From contig NZ_QMFA01000001.1 of assembly GCF_003285005.1 (NCBI RefSeq), forward strand, positions 186,001-250,000: a DNA stretch of 64,000 nt. Direction: 5' to 3'. This DNA is from Paenibacillus sp. YN15. GTDB taxonomy: Bacteria > Bacillota > Bacilli > Paenibacillales > NBRC-103111. The notes beneath the pieces are model-generated. The model did no database searches. It had not been told where the DNA came from and worked only from the letters and a program-made list of their open reading frames with translations. The position numbers and the translations under genes are program-made. Positions 1 to 7,990 of this stretch are shown in pieces. Positions within the stretch are counted from its first letter, which is position 1. Each line of letters opens with the position of its first letter.

Positions 1-1
1 A

Positions 2-571
2 CAGAGCTGGCACATGCTGGAGGAGCCCGTCCGGGGCGCCTCCTGCCGGCTTGGCGGAATGGGCGGCGGCTGCGGTAAGCTTCATGTGAGGGTCAGAGCC
101 GTCCGGGATGGGCTGGACGGCCCGTGGAGCGGGCCATATCCCGTGTATCTGACGGCGGACCCTCCCCCGCCGCCGGACGGCCTGCGCCTGAGCCGGACGG
201 AGAGCGGCACCGCGGCTTCCTGGGGGATGGTGCCGGGGGCGGCGGGCTACCGGCTGTACCGGAGGGCGGGGGGCGAGAACCGCCGGTGGGAGCAGGTATA
301 CGAAGGCCCGGAGCGGTTCTGCGTTATCGAATGCGCGGCCGGAGCGTGCCTTGACGGCGGCGGGACAGGCGATGAATACCGGGTATCCGCATTGAACGGC
401 AATGGGGAGGGCCTCCCCTCCCGGGCCCGCAATACCCGGGAGCAGGCGGACCGCGACCCCAAGCCGGAGGAGGGCTTCCGGCGGTATGTGCGCAGCCATG
501 AATACGGCTACAGCGGCTACGATTACCGGGAGCAGGCGGCCCGGCCCGATCTTCCCCCTTATCCGCAATAA
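2..571 (+). CDS. Fibronectin type III domain protein, C-terminal part (5' end outside window)
   Basis: The frame is open from the left edge and ends at TAA 569-571, so the start lies outside the window. About 189 residues are visible. The middle part has the spacing of a fibronectin type III module: a Pro-rich linker, then alternating strands with a central Trp (AASWGMVPGAAGYRLYRR) and a late YRVSALN strand. A second, partial module probably precedes it. The tail after residue 140 is charged and rich in Tyr and Arg and looks unstructured. Such modules usually sit in secreted or surface carbohydrate-active proteins. No catalytic domain is visible, so the function cannot be named. The gene converges on the yesM gene across a short hairpin. 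Confidence 0.65.
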   Translation, partial: QSWHMLEEPVRGASCRLGGMGGGCGKLHVRVRAVRDGLDGPWSGPYPVYLTADPPPPPDGLRLSRTESGTAASWGMVPGAAGYRLYRRAGGENRRWEQVYEGPERFCVIECAAGACLDGGGTGDEYRVSALNGNGEGLPSRARNTREQADRDPKPEEGFRRYVRSHEYGYSGYDYREQAARPDLPPYPQ

Positions 572-592
572 AATATGAACCGGCATGAGAAG

Positions 593-619
593 AGGCTGGG
601 CTCCGGCCCAGCCTTTTTC
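593..619 (+). terminator. Rho-independent terminator after the fibronectin gene
   Basis: A perfect 9-bp stem (AGGCTGGGC at 593-601 with GCCCAGCCT at 606-614) encloses a TCCG tetraloop and is followed by a T run. It fits termination of the plus-strand gene. The convergent yesM stop codon at 618-620 abuts it. On the minus strand the hairpin lacks a good T tract, so it is probably not bidirectional. Confidence 0.85.
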
Positions 620-2396
620 ACTCTATTGGAGGACCCTCCGCATAAGGCAGCCGGATCAGCACCTCTGTACCCTGCTGCTCCCGGGAGGAGAGGGCAATGC
701 CGTACTGCGCTCCGAAGAACAGCCGGATGCGCTGATTTACATTGGGAATACCAAGATGGGCTTTCTCCTGAATATCCGCTTCCTGCATAAGCGAATTCAG
801 CTTATGCACCTTCTGCGGGCTCATGCCCACCCCGAAATCCTTCACCTTAATCTCCAGATTCTCCCCGTTCCGCCGTGCGGATATGTGGATGCGTCCCTTA
901 TCCTCCAGCGGCTTGATGCCATGGTAGATGGCATTCTCCAGCACGGGCTGCAGCATAATTCTGATCACCAGGCAGCTTCTCACCTCATCGGCAATGTCCC
1001 ACTCCACCTCGAACTTGTTTTGATACCGGTGCTTCTGAAGCTCCAGATAAGTGCGGATATGCTTCAGCTCCTTCTCCAGCGGAACCAGAACGTCGGCATG
1101 CTCCAACGAATACCGCAGCATGGCCGCCAATTGGGTGATCATGGTGGAGGTTTCGTTTTTGCCCCCGGTCAGCCGCATGGCCGACCAGTTGATGGTATCC
1201 AGGGTATTATGCAAAAAGTGGGGGTTGATTTGGGATTGGAGTGCGATGGATTGGGCCTTTTTCAGCATGGCAATCCGCTCCGCCAGCTGCTCGCCGGCGG
1301 ATTCGCTTTCCTTAAGCGCCTTCTGGATGGTATGGAGGATAAAGGCCTCCTCATCCTTTTGCAGGGCAGGGTTCTCCTCGGCAAGGGGAACAAAGCCTCC
1401 CACAACGCCCAGGATTTTGCGGACGGGCCGGTAAATCCGCCGGGAGATCAGGATGGCGATAACCACTGTTGCCAGAAGCCAGACTGCAAGAATGAGCAGC
1501 ATCCACCCTTGAAGAGAGCGGACACTTTGATGGTACATGGATTTGGAGACTTGGAGAATGTACTGCCAATCCGTGTAACGCACCGGCTCCTTGTAATAAA
1601 TGGCGCTGCCGGACTCCACATAGGAACGGCTTCCCTCCAGCCCGGCCAAAACGGATGGGGGAATAACCGGCGGACCGTCTTTCCAGATATCCGCCAGCAC
1701 CTTGCTGCGGGCGTCCACCAACAGCAGTGCAGTGTCGTTGGCCTCCCGCTGCCCGGCAAACTGCCTGGAGAATTTCTCGAAGTTGATGTTAAACACAATC
1801 ACGCCCTGATTGTCATTCAAGGTTCCCAAAGCCTTATAAATGGACAGCATGGGAATGGGCTGATTCTGGTTGTTCAAGCCCGTCCGGAAAGTGCACCAGA
1901 ATCGGCTGGGGATGGTGTTGGACTGATATTCCTCCATCCAGCTATGATCGAAAAAAGCGTTATAGTCGCTTTCGCCATAATTGGAGATCAGCATGCCGCT
2001 TTTGTTGGAATAAATGTAGATGCTGTCCAGATAATCCTTTATGCTCATTTGAGAGGCAATCGATTTGAAAATCGCATTCCGGTCGTAGTAGACCTCCTCC
2101 CCTTTTTTGCGCAGCAGAAACAGCTCAATATCCGAATCATTGCTCAAATAATGGGATTGGACCATATAGTCGGCAATCATGGCTTCGGTCAGACCCTTGT
2201 AGCTCTGAACGGACTTGTAGCTGTAGGAAACGATTTCGCTTTTGATAAAGGCGGAAAAGGAGAGGGCGGCCACACCCGCCACCAGCACAATGGGAAGCAC
2301 GATGAGGACAGAGAGCAGCGCCAGATTGCGGAAGAAAATAGTGCCGAAGCCCCGCTCCTTCAGCCGCCGCATAATCCCGGCCAAACCCGGGATCAT
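618..2396 (-). CDS. yesM: YesM-type sensor histidine kinase
   Basis: This is a 592-residue membrane sensor kinase of the YesM/LytS-like class. One transmembrane helix lies at about residues 25-46, an extracellular sensing region follows, and a second helix lies at about 298-318 before a short HAMP-like linker (YRPVRKILG). The phospho-accepting His is H393 in SQINPHFLHNTLD. The ATPase N box is around N488 (VLENAIYHG) and a G box DFGVGM lies near residue 520. Its ATG overlaps the stop of the response-regulator gene (ATGA at 2393-2396), so translation is probably coupled. In this family the kinase senses an extracellular sugar cue, often with a binding lipoprotein, and phosphorylates the adjacent YesN. 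The divergent importer at 3948-7321 is the likely target. Confidence 0.92.
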   Translation of the reverse strand: MIPGLAGIMRRLKERGFGTIFFRNLALLSVLIVLPIVLVAGVAALSFSAFIKSEIVSYSYKSVQSYKGLTEAMIADYMVQSHYLSNDSDIELFLLRKKGEEVYYDRNAIFKSIASQMSIKDYLDSIYIYSNKSGMLISNYGESDYNAFFDHSWMEEYQSNTIPSRFWCTFRTGLNNQNQPIPMLSIYKALGTLNDNQGVIVFNINFEKFSRQFAGQREANDTALLLVDARSKVLADIWKDGPPVIPPSVLAGLEGSRSYVESGSAIYYKEPVRYTDWQYILQVSKSMYHQSVRSLQGWMLLILAVWLLATVVIAILISRRIYRPVRKILGVVGGFVPLAEENPALQKDEEAFILHTIQKALKESESAGEQLAERIAMLKKAQSIALQSQINPHFLHNTLDTINWSAMRLTGGKNETSTMITQLAAMLRYSLEHADVLVPLEKELKHIRTYLELQKHRYQNKFEVEWDIADEVRSCLVIRIMLQPVLENAIYHGIKPLEDKGRIHISARRNGENLEIKVKDFGVGMSPQKVHKLNSLMQEADIQEKAHLGIPNVNQRIRLFFGAQYGIALSSREQQGTEVLIRLPYAEGPPIE

Positions 2397-3652
2397 GGCT
2401 TGCCGCCTTCCGGTCCCTGCCCGGCCAGGAGCCGTGAACGGTAGGCATGGGGCGTATACCCTGTATAGTTTTTGAAGGTTTTGGAGAAATAACGCTCGCT
2501 TTTGTAGCCCACCATGTGACTGACCTCATATACCTTATACCGGGGATTTCTCAGCAGCCCCATGGCCCATTCCATCTTGTAGCGGATCATAAAATCAATC
2601 AAATTCTCACCGGTTCTGGCCTTGAACATCCGGCTGAAATAATACGGGCTCAGATAGAAGCGGTCCGCCAGCTCCTCCAGGGAGAGGGTCTCGGTAATAT
2701 GCTCTGCAATATACTGCCGGGCCTGCTCGATTACGTCCGGCTCCGCGGGAGCGTCTTCTTCAGCCCGGGCGGCCAGATTCGCCAGGAGAGCGGGAATCCC
2801 GTTGAAAAGGCGCGGCTCTTGAAGGGAGAAGCGCCGGTCAGGAAAAGTCCGGGTCAGGTAAGCGGCAAGCCGGCTGCCCCAGGCTTTCACATGCTGCAGC
2901 AGCTCCTCGGCCGGGATATTGTCCAAACCCAAACCCGCAATGAGAACCAGCCTGCCGTCCGGCGCACTGAAGCGGCAATCCATCACAGAGCATGCTGCCC
3001 CGCCGTCAAAGCTGTTGCAGGCCTGGAGAAAGCCGCTGTCCGCCGTGAAAGGATTTTCCGCATGCAAAGGCATGTCCTCCTCCATGAGAAGCTCCGCGCG
3101 GAAGCAGACGCATTGATCAAAGCGGAGCCCCGGATAAACCACATCGAATAAGCTCTTCAATTCCTCCTGTTTTTCCACGGACCCCGCAAGCAGCCGGGCA
3201 AAAAAATGATCCTTGACCGCACTGAGCCTGCTCTCCATCAGACTGGCGCCGGCTTGAGCCTGGAGGGACCGGCGCTCCTTATCCAGCAGCTCCCGCAGCT
3301 TCTTCAAAGCGGCCGTCAGCTCGTCCAGATCAATCGGCTTCAAAATATAGTCCTGAACCTTGAATTTAATGGCGGACATGGCCAAATTCAATTCCTGAAA
3401 GCCGCTGATCAGCAGCACCTTGGTTGGCAGCCCGCGTTCGGAGATGTACCGGGCTACCTCCATGCCGGAGACAAAGGTCATTTTGATATCGGTGAGCACC
3501 ACGTCAACGGCGTTATCCTCCAGAAAGGCAATCACCTCGCGTCCGTCTGCGAACGTTCCGGCGATCTCGAAGCCCAGCCTCTGCCAGTTGACGATATCCT
3601 TAAGCCCGCTGCGGATGATCTCCTCATCATCGGCAATGATCAATTTGTACAT
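2393..3652 (-). CDS. yesN: YesN-type AraC response regulator
   Basis: This is a 419-residue response regulator. The receiver domain fills residues 1-120: an acidic DDE pocket near residue 8, phospho-acceptor D55 in VVLTDIKM, and a KP motif near residue 105. A variable middle region follows, then about 100 residues with two helix-turn-helix units of the AraC class (LSLEELADRFYLSPYYFSRMFK and VSHMVGYKSERYFSKTFK). I chose ATG 3652 because AAGAGG lies 8 nt upstream; a GTG three codons earlier would overlap that site. It forms a two-gene operon with yesM and points away from the importer, which it probably activates. Confidence 0.92.
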   Translation of the reverse strand: MYKLIIADDEEIIRSGLKDIVNWQRLGFEIAGTFADGREVIAFLEDNAVDVVLTDIKMTFVSGMEVARYISERGLPTKVLLISGFQELNLAMSAIKFKVQDYILKPIDLDELTAALKKLRELLDKERRSLQAQAGASLMESRLSAVKDHFFARLLAGSVEKQEELKSLFDVVYPGLRFDQCVCFRAELLMEEDMPLHAENPFTADSGFLQACNSFDGGAACSVMDCRFSAPDGRLVLIAGLGLDNIPAEELLQHVKAWGSRLAAYLTRTFPDRRFSLQEPRLFNGIPALLANLAARAEEDAPAEPDVIEQARQYIAEHITETLSLEELADRFYLSPYYFSRMFKARTGENLIDFMIRYKMEWAMGLLRNPRYKVYEVSHMVGYKSERYFSKTFKNYTGYTPHAYRSRLLAGQGPEGGKP

Positions 3653-3684
3653 TCCGCACACCTCTTAGAAGCAAGAATAGGATG

Positions 3685-3698
3685 AGAAAACGCTTTCC
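3685..3698. promoter_or_regulatory. Imperfect cre-like palindrome near yesN
   Basis: AGAAAACGCTTTCC has the palindromic core GAAAACGCTTTC and differs from the CcpA cre consensus (TGWAANCGNTNWCA) only at its two outermost bases. It lies about 33-46 nt upstream of the yesN start codon. It could allow carbon-catabolite control of the two-component genes or bind a LacI-family regulator. Confidence 0.45.
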
Positions 3699-3766
3699 TA
3701 AGTCGCCATCATTATAGCATAACAACTGCGTTCCGTGCCGCCTCTCTCCGCAGAGCGCAAATTTCT

Positions 3767-3862
3767 GCCCCTAAATAGCAAAATGGTGGCGGGTCATAGG
3801 CCATGCAGCCGGCCTCATCTGCGGAAATGGGCAAGATAACGCCCCTAAAACGCAATTTGGTG
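3767..3862 (+). promoter_or_regulatory. Two 22-bp direct repeats, candidate YesN operator
   Basis: The sequence at 3767-3788 (begins GCCCCTAAATAGCAAAATGG) recurs at 3841-3862 (begins GCCCCTAAAACGCAATTTGG) with 18 of 22 bases identical. The offset is exactly 74 bp, about seven helical turns, so both copies face the same side of the DNA. The second copy ends just before the predicted -35 box of the importer operon. AraC-type dimers commonly bind directly repeated sites placed like this, so the adjacent YesN is the natural candidate. Confidence 0.5.
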
Positions 3863-3865
3863 TCC

Positions 3866-3895
3866 TTGATGAAAAAGACTGAAAACGATTACAAT
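3866..3895 (+). promoter_or_regulatory. Importer-operon promoter with a perfect cre box on the -10
   Basis: A -35-like TTGATG (3866-3871) and a -10-like TACAAT (3890-3895) are 18 bp apart. TGAAAACGATTACA at 3880-3893 matches the CcpA cre consensus TGWAANCGNTNWCA at every position and covers most of the -10. CcpA bound there would block RNA polymerase when preferred sugars are present. The weak -35 fits a promoter needing an activator at the direct repeats just upstream. Confidence 0.6.
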
Positions 3896-3947
3896 TAGGG
3901 ACATAACGATCAAACAAACAGATACCTGAAGGAGAGAACATTGTGCA

Positions 3948-4880
3948 ATGGAGAACACCAAAGCTAGAAAAATGCTGACGAGCCGGAAACTCGACAATCT
4001 CCAGTTTCTGATCCTGGCGCTGCCCGCCGTGGGGCTTTTATTCATCTTTTCCTATATCCCCATGGGGGGCATCATTATTGCCTTTGAGAAATTCAATGTG
4101 TTGAAGGGAATTTGGGGAAGCCCCTGGATCGGGCTGAAAAATTTCGAATTCTTCTTCAAGTCCTCGGATGCTTGGCGAACCATCCGCAACACCCTGGGCT
4201 TGAACTTTCTGTTCATGGCCGCAGGGCTTCTGGGCAGCATTTCCTTTGCCATGATGTGCTTTTATATCCGCAGCAGGAAGGCCGTCAAGGTATATCAGAC
4301 AGTTACGCTGATTCCCAGCTTTTTGTCCATGGTTATCGTCGGGTACCTGTTCTATTCCTTGCTGAAGCCCTCGGGGGGGATTGTCAATCAGGTGATAGAA
4401 ACCCTGGGCGGCAATCCGGTAAACTGGTATTCGGAACCCCGGTATTGGCCCATTATTCTCCTGATTGCTGTTCTGTGGCATGGAGTTGGGCAAGGCAGCC
4501 TGTTTTACTTCGCCAGTCTGATGGGAATCGACACGGATTATTTTGAGGCGGCTTCGCTGGACGGGGCTACCCGTTGGCAGCAGTTCCGCTATATTATTCT
4601 GCCTTTCCTGGTTCCCTTGATTGTGATTATCCAGACCTTGAACATCGGCAAAATCTTCCGTTCCGACTTTGGGCTATTCTTCCACGTAACGCAGGATTCC
4701 GGGGCGCTGTATGCCACGACGGATGTAATTGATACGTATATCTACCGCTCCCTGATCCAAATCGGCGATATCGGCATGTCCGCTGCGGTAGGCCTGTTCC
4801 AGTCTGCCGTGGGTTTTGTTCTGATCCTGCTGACTAACTATATCGTGCGCCGGATTGATCCGGACAGCGCACTGTTCTAG
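3948..4880 (+). CDS. Carbohydrate ABC transporter permease, LplB/UgpA type
   Basis: This 310-residue integral membrane protein has about six hydrophobic helices. The first spans about residues 22-44. It carries the EAA-loop signature of binding-protein-dependent permeases (EAASLDGATRWQQFRYIILPFL, whose core is EAASLDGA) at about residues 200-222. Its opening (SYIPMGGIIIAFEKFN) is typical of LplB/YtcP-partner subunits. A GGAGAG site lies 11 nt before ATG 3948. The next permease follows after 9 nt. No ATPase gene is nearby; in these systems a shared MsmX-type ATPase encoded elsewhere usually energises transport. The likely cargo is an oligosaccharide from plant or microbial polysaccharide. Confidence 0.92.
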   Translation: MENTKARKMLTSRKLDNLQFLILALPAVGLLFIFSYIPMGGIIIAFEKFNVLKGIWGSPWIGLKNFEFFFKSSDAWRTIRNTLGLNFLFMAAGLLGSISFAMMCFYIRSRKAVKVYQTVTLIPSFLSMVIVGYLFYSLLKPSGGIVNQVIETLGGNPVNWYSEPRYWPIILLIAVLWHGVGQGSLFYFASLMGIDTDYFEAASLDGATRWQQFRYIILPFLVPLIVIIQTLNIGKIFRSDFGLFFHVTQDSGALYATTDVIDTYIYRSLIQIGDIGMSAAVGLFQSAVGFVLILLTNYIVRRIDPDSALF

Positions 4881-4889
4881 AGGTGCCAC

Positions 4890-5777
4890 ATGACCAATAA
4901 AAAGAAACCGCAAATGCTGCTCCATGCAGCGGGGCTGATCTACTGCCTGCTTTGCCTGATTCCCTTTGTCATCGTTTTATCCGCTTCCCTGACCAAGCCC
5001 ATCGATTTGAGCACCTACGGGTACAGCCTGTTTCCCCGGGAAGTGGATTTTAACGCCTACAAGACGATTTTTCAGCATCCGGAGGTCATATTGCGCGCTT
5101 ATGGCGTGACCATTCTGATCACCGTATCCACGGTCATTCTGGGCCTGCTGTTTATGGCCTGCGCCGCCTATACCCTGTCCCGGCACAATTGCCTCTTCCG
5201 CCGCCCCCTGTCCTTTTACTTCTTTTTTACCATGCTTTTTTCCGGGGGTCTGGTGCCAAGCTACATCTGGACGACCCAGGGGCTGCATTTGAAGAATACG
5301 ATATTCGTGCTTATCATTCCCAGTCTGATTCACGTCTTTCATGTGATCATGATCCGCACCTTTATGCAGCGGCTGCCGGATTCTCTGTTTGAGTCGGCCA
5401 AGATCGACGGGGCCTCCGAGTTCCGCATCTGCTTCCAGATCGCGCTGCCCCTGTCTGTTCCGGTACTGTCCACGGTGGCATTCTTCAATGCCATGGACAA
5501 ATGGAATGACTGGAGTACGCCCTTGTATTACATTGATGATAAAAACCTGTATCCGCTGCAGTATTTGCTGTACACCATCCAGAAGAATATTCAAGTGCTG
5601 CTCAGCCAGATGGAGCTCCTGTCCTCAGGCACAAGCAGTCTCAATCCGGCGGAAATGCCCGGAGAAAACCTGTTAATGGCTATGGCCGTGGTGGCAATCG
5701 GCCCCATGCTGGTGATTTTCCCCTATTTTCAAAAATACTTTGTGCAGGGGCTCACTGTAGGGGCTGTCAAGGGATAG
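4890..5777 (+). CDS. Carbohydrate ABC transporter permease, YtcP/LplC type
   Basis: This 295-residue second permease has a first membrane helix at about residues 10-30 and the EAA-like loop ESAKIDGASEFRIC at about residues 168-181. The C-terminal FPYFQKYFVQGLTVGAVKG is near-invariant in YtcP/LplC proteins. ATG 4890 follows AGAGGTG by about 5 nt. It would pair with the 3948 product to form the membrane channel. The lipoprotein gene follows after 41 nt, so the three genes form one transcription unit. Confidence 0.92.
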   Translation: MTNKKKPQMLLHAAGLIYCLLCLIPFVIVLSASLTKPIDLSTYGYSLFPREVDFNAYKTIFQHPEVILRAYGVTILITVSTVILGLLFMACAAYTLSRHNCLFRRPLSFYFFFTMLFSGGLVPSYIWTTQGLHLKNTIFVLIIPSLIHVFHVIMIRTFMQRLPDSLFESAKIDGASEFRICFQIALPLSVPVLSTVAFFNAMDKWNDWSTPLYYIDDKNLYPLQYLLYTIQKNIQVLLSQMELLSSGTSSLNPAEMPGENLLMAMAVVAIGPMLVIFPYFQKYFVQGLTVGAVKG

Positions 5778-5818
5778 ATGTTGTGTTGCCGCACCAATAA
5801 ATGAAAAGGGTGGTTGGG

Positions 5819-7321
5819 ATGAGCATGAAACAAACCAAATCAAGCTGTCTTCTGTTGGCGGCGACAGCCGCAATGGCAGTGGGGATAACAGCCTGCCAGA
5901 GCAAGGAAACCAAAAGCCAGGAGCCTCTGGTGACGGTCAATTGGGTTACATTGGGGGATGACCAGGCCAATGCGGCGCCGGTGTATGCCCGGGTCAACGA
6001 ACTGCTTAAAGAGAAATACAACCTGCAGCTGAAGTTTGAGACGTATCCGGCCGGGACCTATGACGAAAAAATGAATATGAAGATTAATTCGGGGGAGGAC
6101 TTTGATCTCTGCTTTACGACGCAGAACTGGCTGAACAAGTATCCGGTCCAGGTGGCCAAAGGAGCCTTTCTGGCTTTGGATGCTTATCTGGAGAAGTATC
6201 CGGCTCTCACCAAGGCGCTGCCCGATTTTCTGTTTGAGCAGGCCCGGCTGAACGGCAGCATCTACGCCATTCCCAATTACCAGATCAGCTATTCCTCCTG
6301 GGGGTTCTTTTTCCGTCAGGATATCGTGGAGGAGATGAAGCAGAAGGGGATCAGCTGGGACTACACCAAGGTGAGGAAGCATTGGGATGCGGAGCCCTAT
6401 TGGAAATATGTGAAGGAGAATCACCCGGAGCTGATTCCGGCGGACGGCAATTTTTATAATTTTGACTACGACTTGGGGACTGTGTTTATCAATGCGGAGC
6501 AAAATACCATGTTCAACAAGAATGATCCGCAGCATAAGCTGTTCCAAACTGCCCTGCTGGATAAAGCCAAGCAGATGGAATGGGGAGTGGGGGAGTACCA
6601 TTCCGGGATCAACAAGCGGCAGATGTGGGAGAAGGGCTACTTCCGCAAGGATATCGCCACGGTGAAGGATGAATCGGCGGACAAGGCATCGGGGCGCTTC
6701 GCTTCGGCCATGGGTGTAGTCAAGCCCGGAGGTCTGGCGGAGGTGGAGAAGCAGTATGGCAATGTAAAGATGGTGCAGGTGCCTATCCAGAAGCCCTTCA
6801 TCGAAGCCACAGGCGCCCGCTCGGCCATGACGGCGGTGAATGCCCGCTCCAAACACCCGGAGCAAGCTCTGAAAATGCTGGAGATCATGAATACGGACAA
6901 AGAGATTTTCAATCTCCTCAACTTCGGTATCGAAGGGCAAAATTATGAGCTGGTCAACGGCAAGGTGAAGAAAACCGAGAACTCGGGATATTTTTATAAC
7001 AGTGCCTGGGCCTTGGCCAACCAGTTCAACGCGCTGCTTCAGACCGATCAGGTGGACGGCATCTGGGAGGAGACGGATAGGCTTAACCGGGAGGCGGAGA
7101 TTACGCCGATTCTGGGCTATTCCTTCAATACGGAGCCGGTTACGACGGAAATTGCCGCCGTTTCCTCCATCCGCAAGGAGTTTTCCAAGTGGATGTACGA
7201 AGGCGACTTCGAGGCGAAGTATGACCAATACTATGCCAAAATGAAGAAGCCCGGTGAAACGGTGCTGGCGGAAGCGCAGAAGCAATTGGACCAGTGGTTT
7301 GCAGCCAACGGCAAGAAGTAA
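5819..7321 (+). CDS. Extracellular solute-binding lipoprotein of the sugar importer
   Basis: This is a 500-residue substrate-binding lipoprotein. The signal peptide ends in a lipobox (GITAC) with the lipidated Cys at about residue 26. The body resembles the large LplA-like binding proteins (DUF3502-type): NWVTLGDDQANAAPVY at the start, a KMNMKINSGEDFDLCF strand typical of the fold, and a long helical second lobe. I chose ATG 5819 because AAGGGTGG lies 5 nt upstream; the ATG at 5801 precedes that site and has none of its own. It captures the sugar outside the cell and passes it to the permeases encoded upstream. Confidence 0.9.
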   Translation: MSMKQTKSSCLLLAATAAMAVGITACQSKETKSQEPLVTVNWVTLGDDQANAAPVYARVNELLKEKYNLQLKFETYPAGTYDEKMNMKINSGEDFDLCFTTQNWLNKYPVQVAKGAFLALDAYLEKYPALTKALPDFLFEQARLNGSIYAIPNYQISYSSWGFFFRQDIVEEMKQKGISWDYTKVRKHWDAEPYWKYVKENHPELIPADGNFYNFDYDLGTVFINAEQNTMFNKNDPQHKLFQTALLDKAKQMEWGVGEYHSGINKRQMWEKGYFRKDIATVKDESADKASGRFASAMGVVKPGGLAEVEKQYGNVKMVQVPIQKPFIEATGARSAMTAVNARSKHPEQALKMLEIMNTDKEIFNLLNFGIEGQNYELVNGKVKKTENSGYFYNSAWALANQFNALLQTDQVDGIWEETDRLNREAEITPILGYSFNTEPVTTEIAAVSSIRKEFSKWMYEGDFEAKYDQYYAKMKKPGETVLAEAQKQLDQWFAANGKK

Positions 7322-7342
7322 CCGGGAGAGGAGATCTGAAGC

Positions 7343-7990
7343 ATGTTAATCGGAAAAGGCTGCAAGCTGGTGATGGTCGGAGATTCCGTAACGGATGCGG
7401 ACCGCAAAAGGCCTGTGGGCGAAGGGCGCGGGGATGATATGGGCCGAAGCTATGTTGCGCTGGTGAACGCCTTGCTGACGGCAGCTTGTCCGCAAGAGCG
7501 GATACGGGTTGTGAATATGGGGATCGCGGGAGACACCTCCCGCTCCCTGCTGGCAAGGTTTCAGACGGATGTGCTGGCCCTGGAGCCTGACTGGCTTACC
7601 ATTATGATCGGGGTCAATGATGTTTGGCGGCAGTTCGACGCACCTCTGCAGCCGGAAATCCATGTCTACCCCGACGAATATGAAGCCAATCTGGTCCGCC
7701 TGATGGAATTATGCCGGGGCCGGGTAAAGCAGACCGTGCTGTTTACGCCGGTATTTATGGAAAAAAACCGCCAGGATGAGATGAGGGAGATGCTTGATTC
7801 CTACAGCTCCATTGTCAGAAAGACCGCCTCCCGTTACGGAGCGCTGCTGGTGGATGCGCAGGCGGCCTATGACGAGGCGCTTGGCCATATGCACCCCATG
7901 AACATCGCCTGGGACAGGGTGCATCCCAATATGACGGGACATATGCTGATCGCCCGGGCATTTCTCAAATCGGTGGGCTTTGTATGGTAA
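7343..7990 (+). CDS. SGNH/GDSL-family esterase
   Basis: This is a 215-residue cytoplasmic SGNH hydrolase with no signal peptide. Block I is MVGDSVTDADR with catalytic S15, block II contains the Gly in NMGIAGDTS, block III is IGVNDVWR, and block V is DRVHPN with the Asp and His of the triad. Relatives include rhamnogalacturonan acetylesterases and other carbohydrate esterases. Its place directly behind a sugar importer suggests removal of acetyl groups from imported oligosaccharides, which is inference. The start follows GGAGAGGAG by about 8 nt. Its 3' end overlaps the next gene by 7 bp. Confidence 0.85.
   Translation: MLIGKGCKLVMVGDSVTDADRKRPVGEGRGDDMGRSYVALVNALLTAACPQERIRVVNMGIAGDTSRSLLARFQTDVLALEPDWLTIMIGVNDVWRQFDAPLQPEIHVYPDEYEANLVRLMELCRGRVKQTVLFTPVFMEKNRQDEMREMLDSYSSIVRKTASRYGALLVDAQAAYDEALGHMHPMNIAWDRVHPNMTGHMLIARAFLKSVGFVW

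Noticed and set aside
585-2444. 619-residue plus-strand open frame antisense to yesM
   Set aside because: Its sequence is the reverse-strand shadow of a clear histidine kinase; no ribosome site and no family-like pattern.
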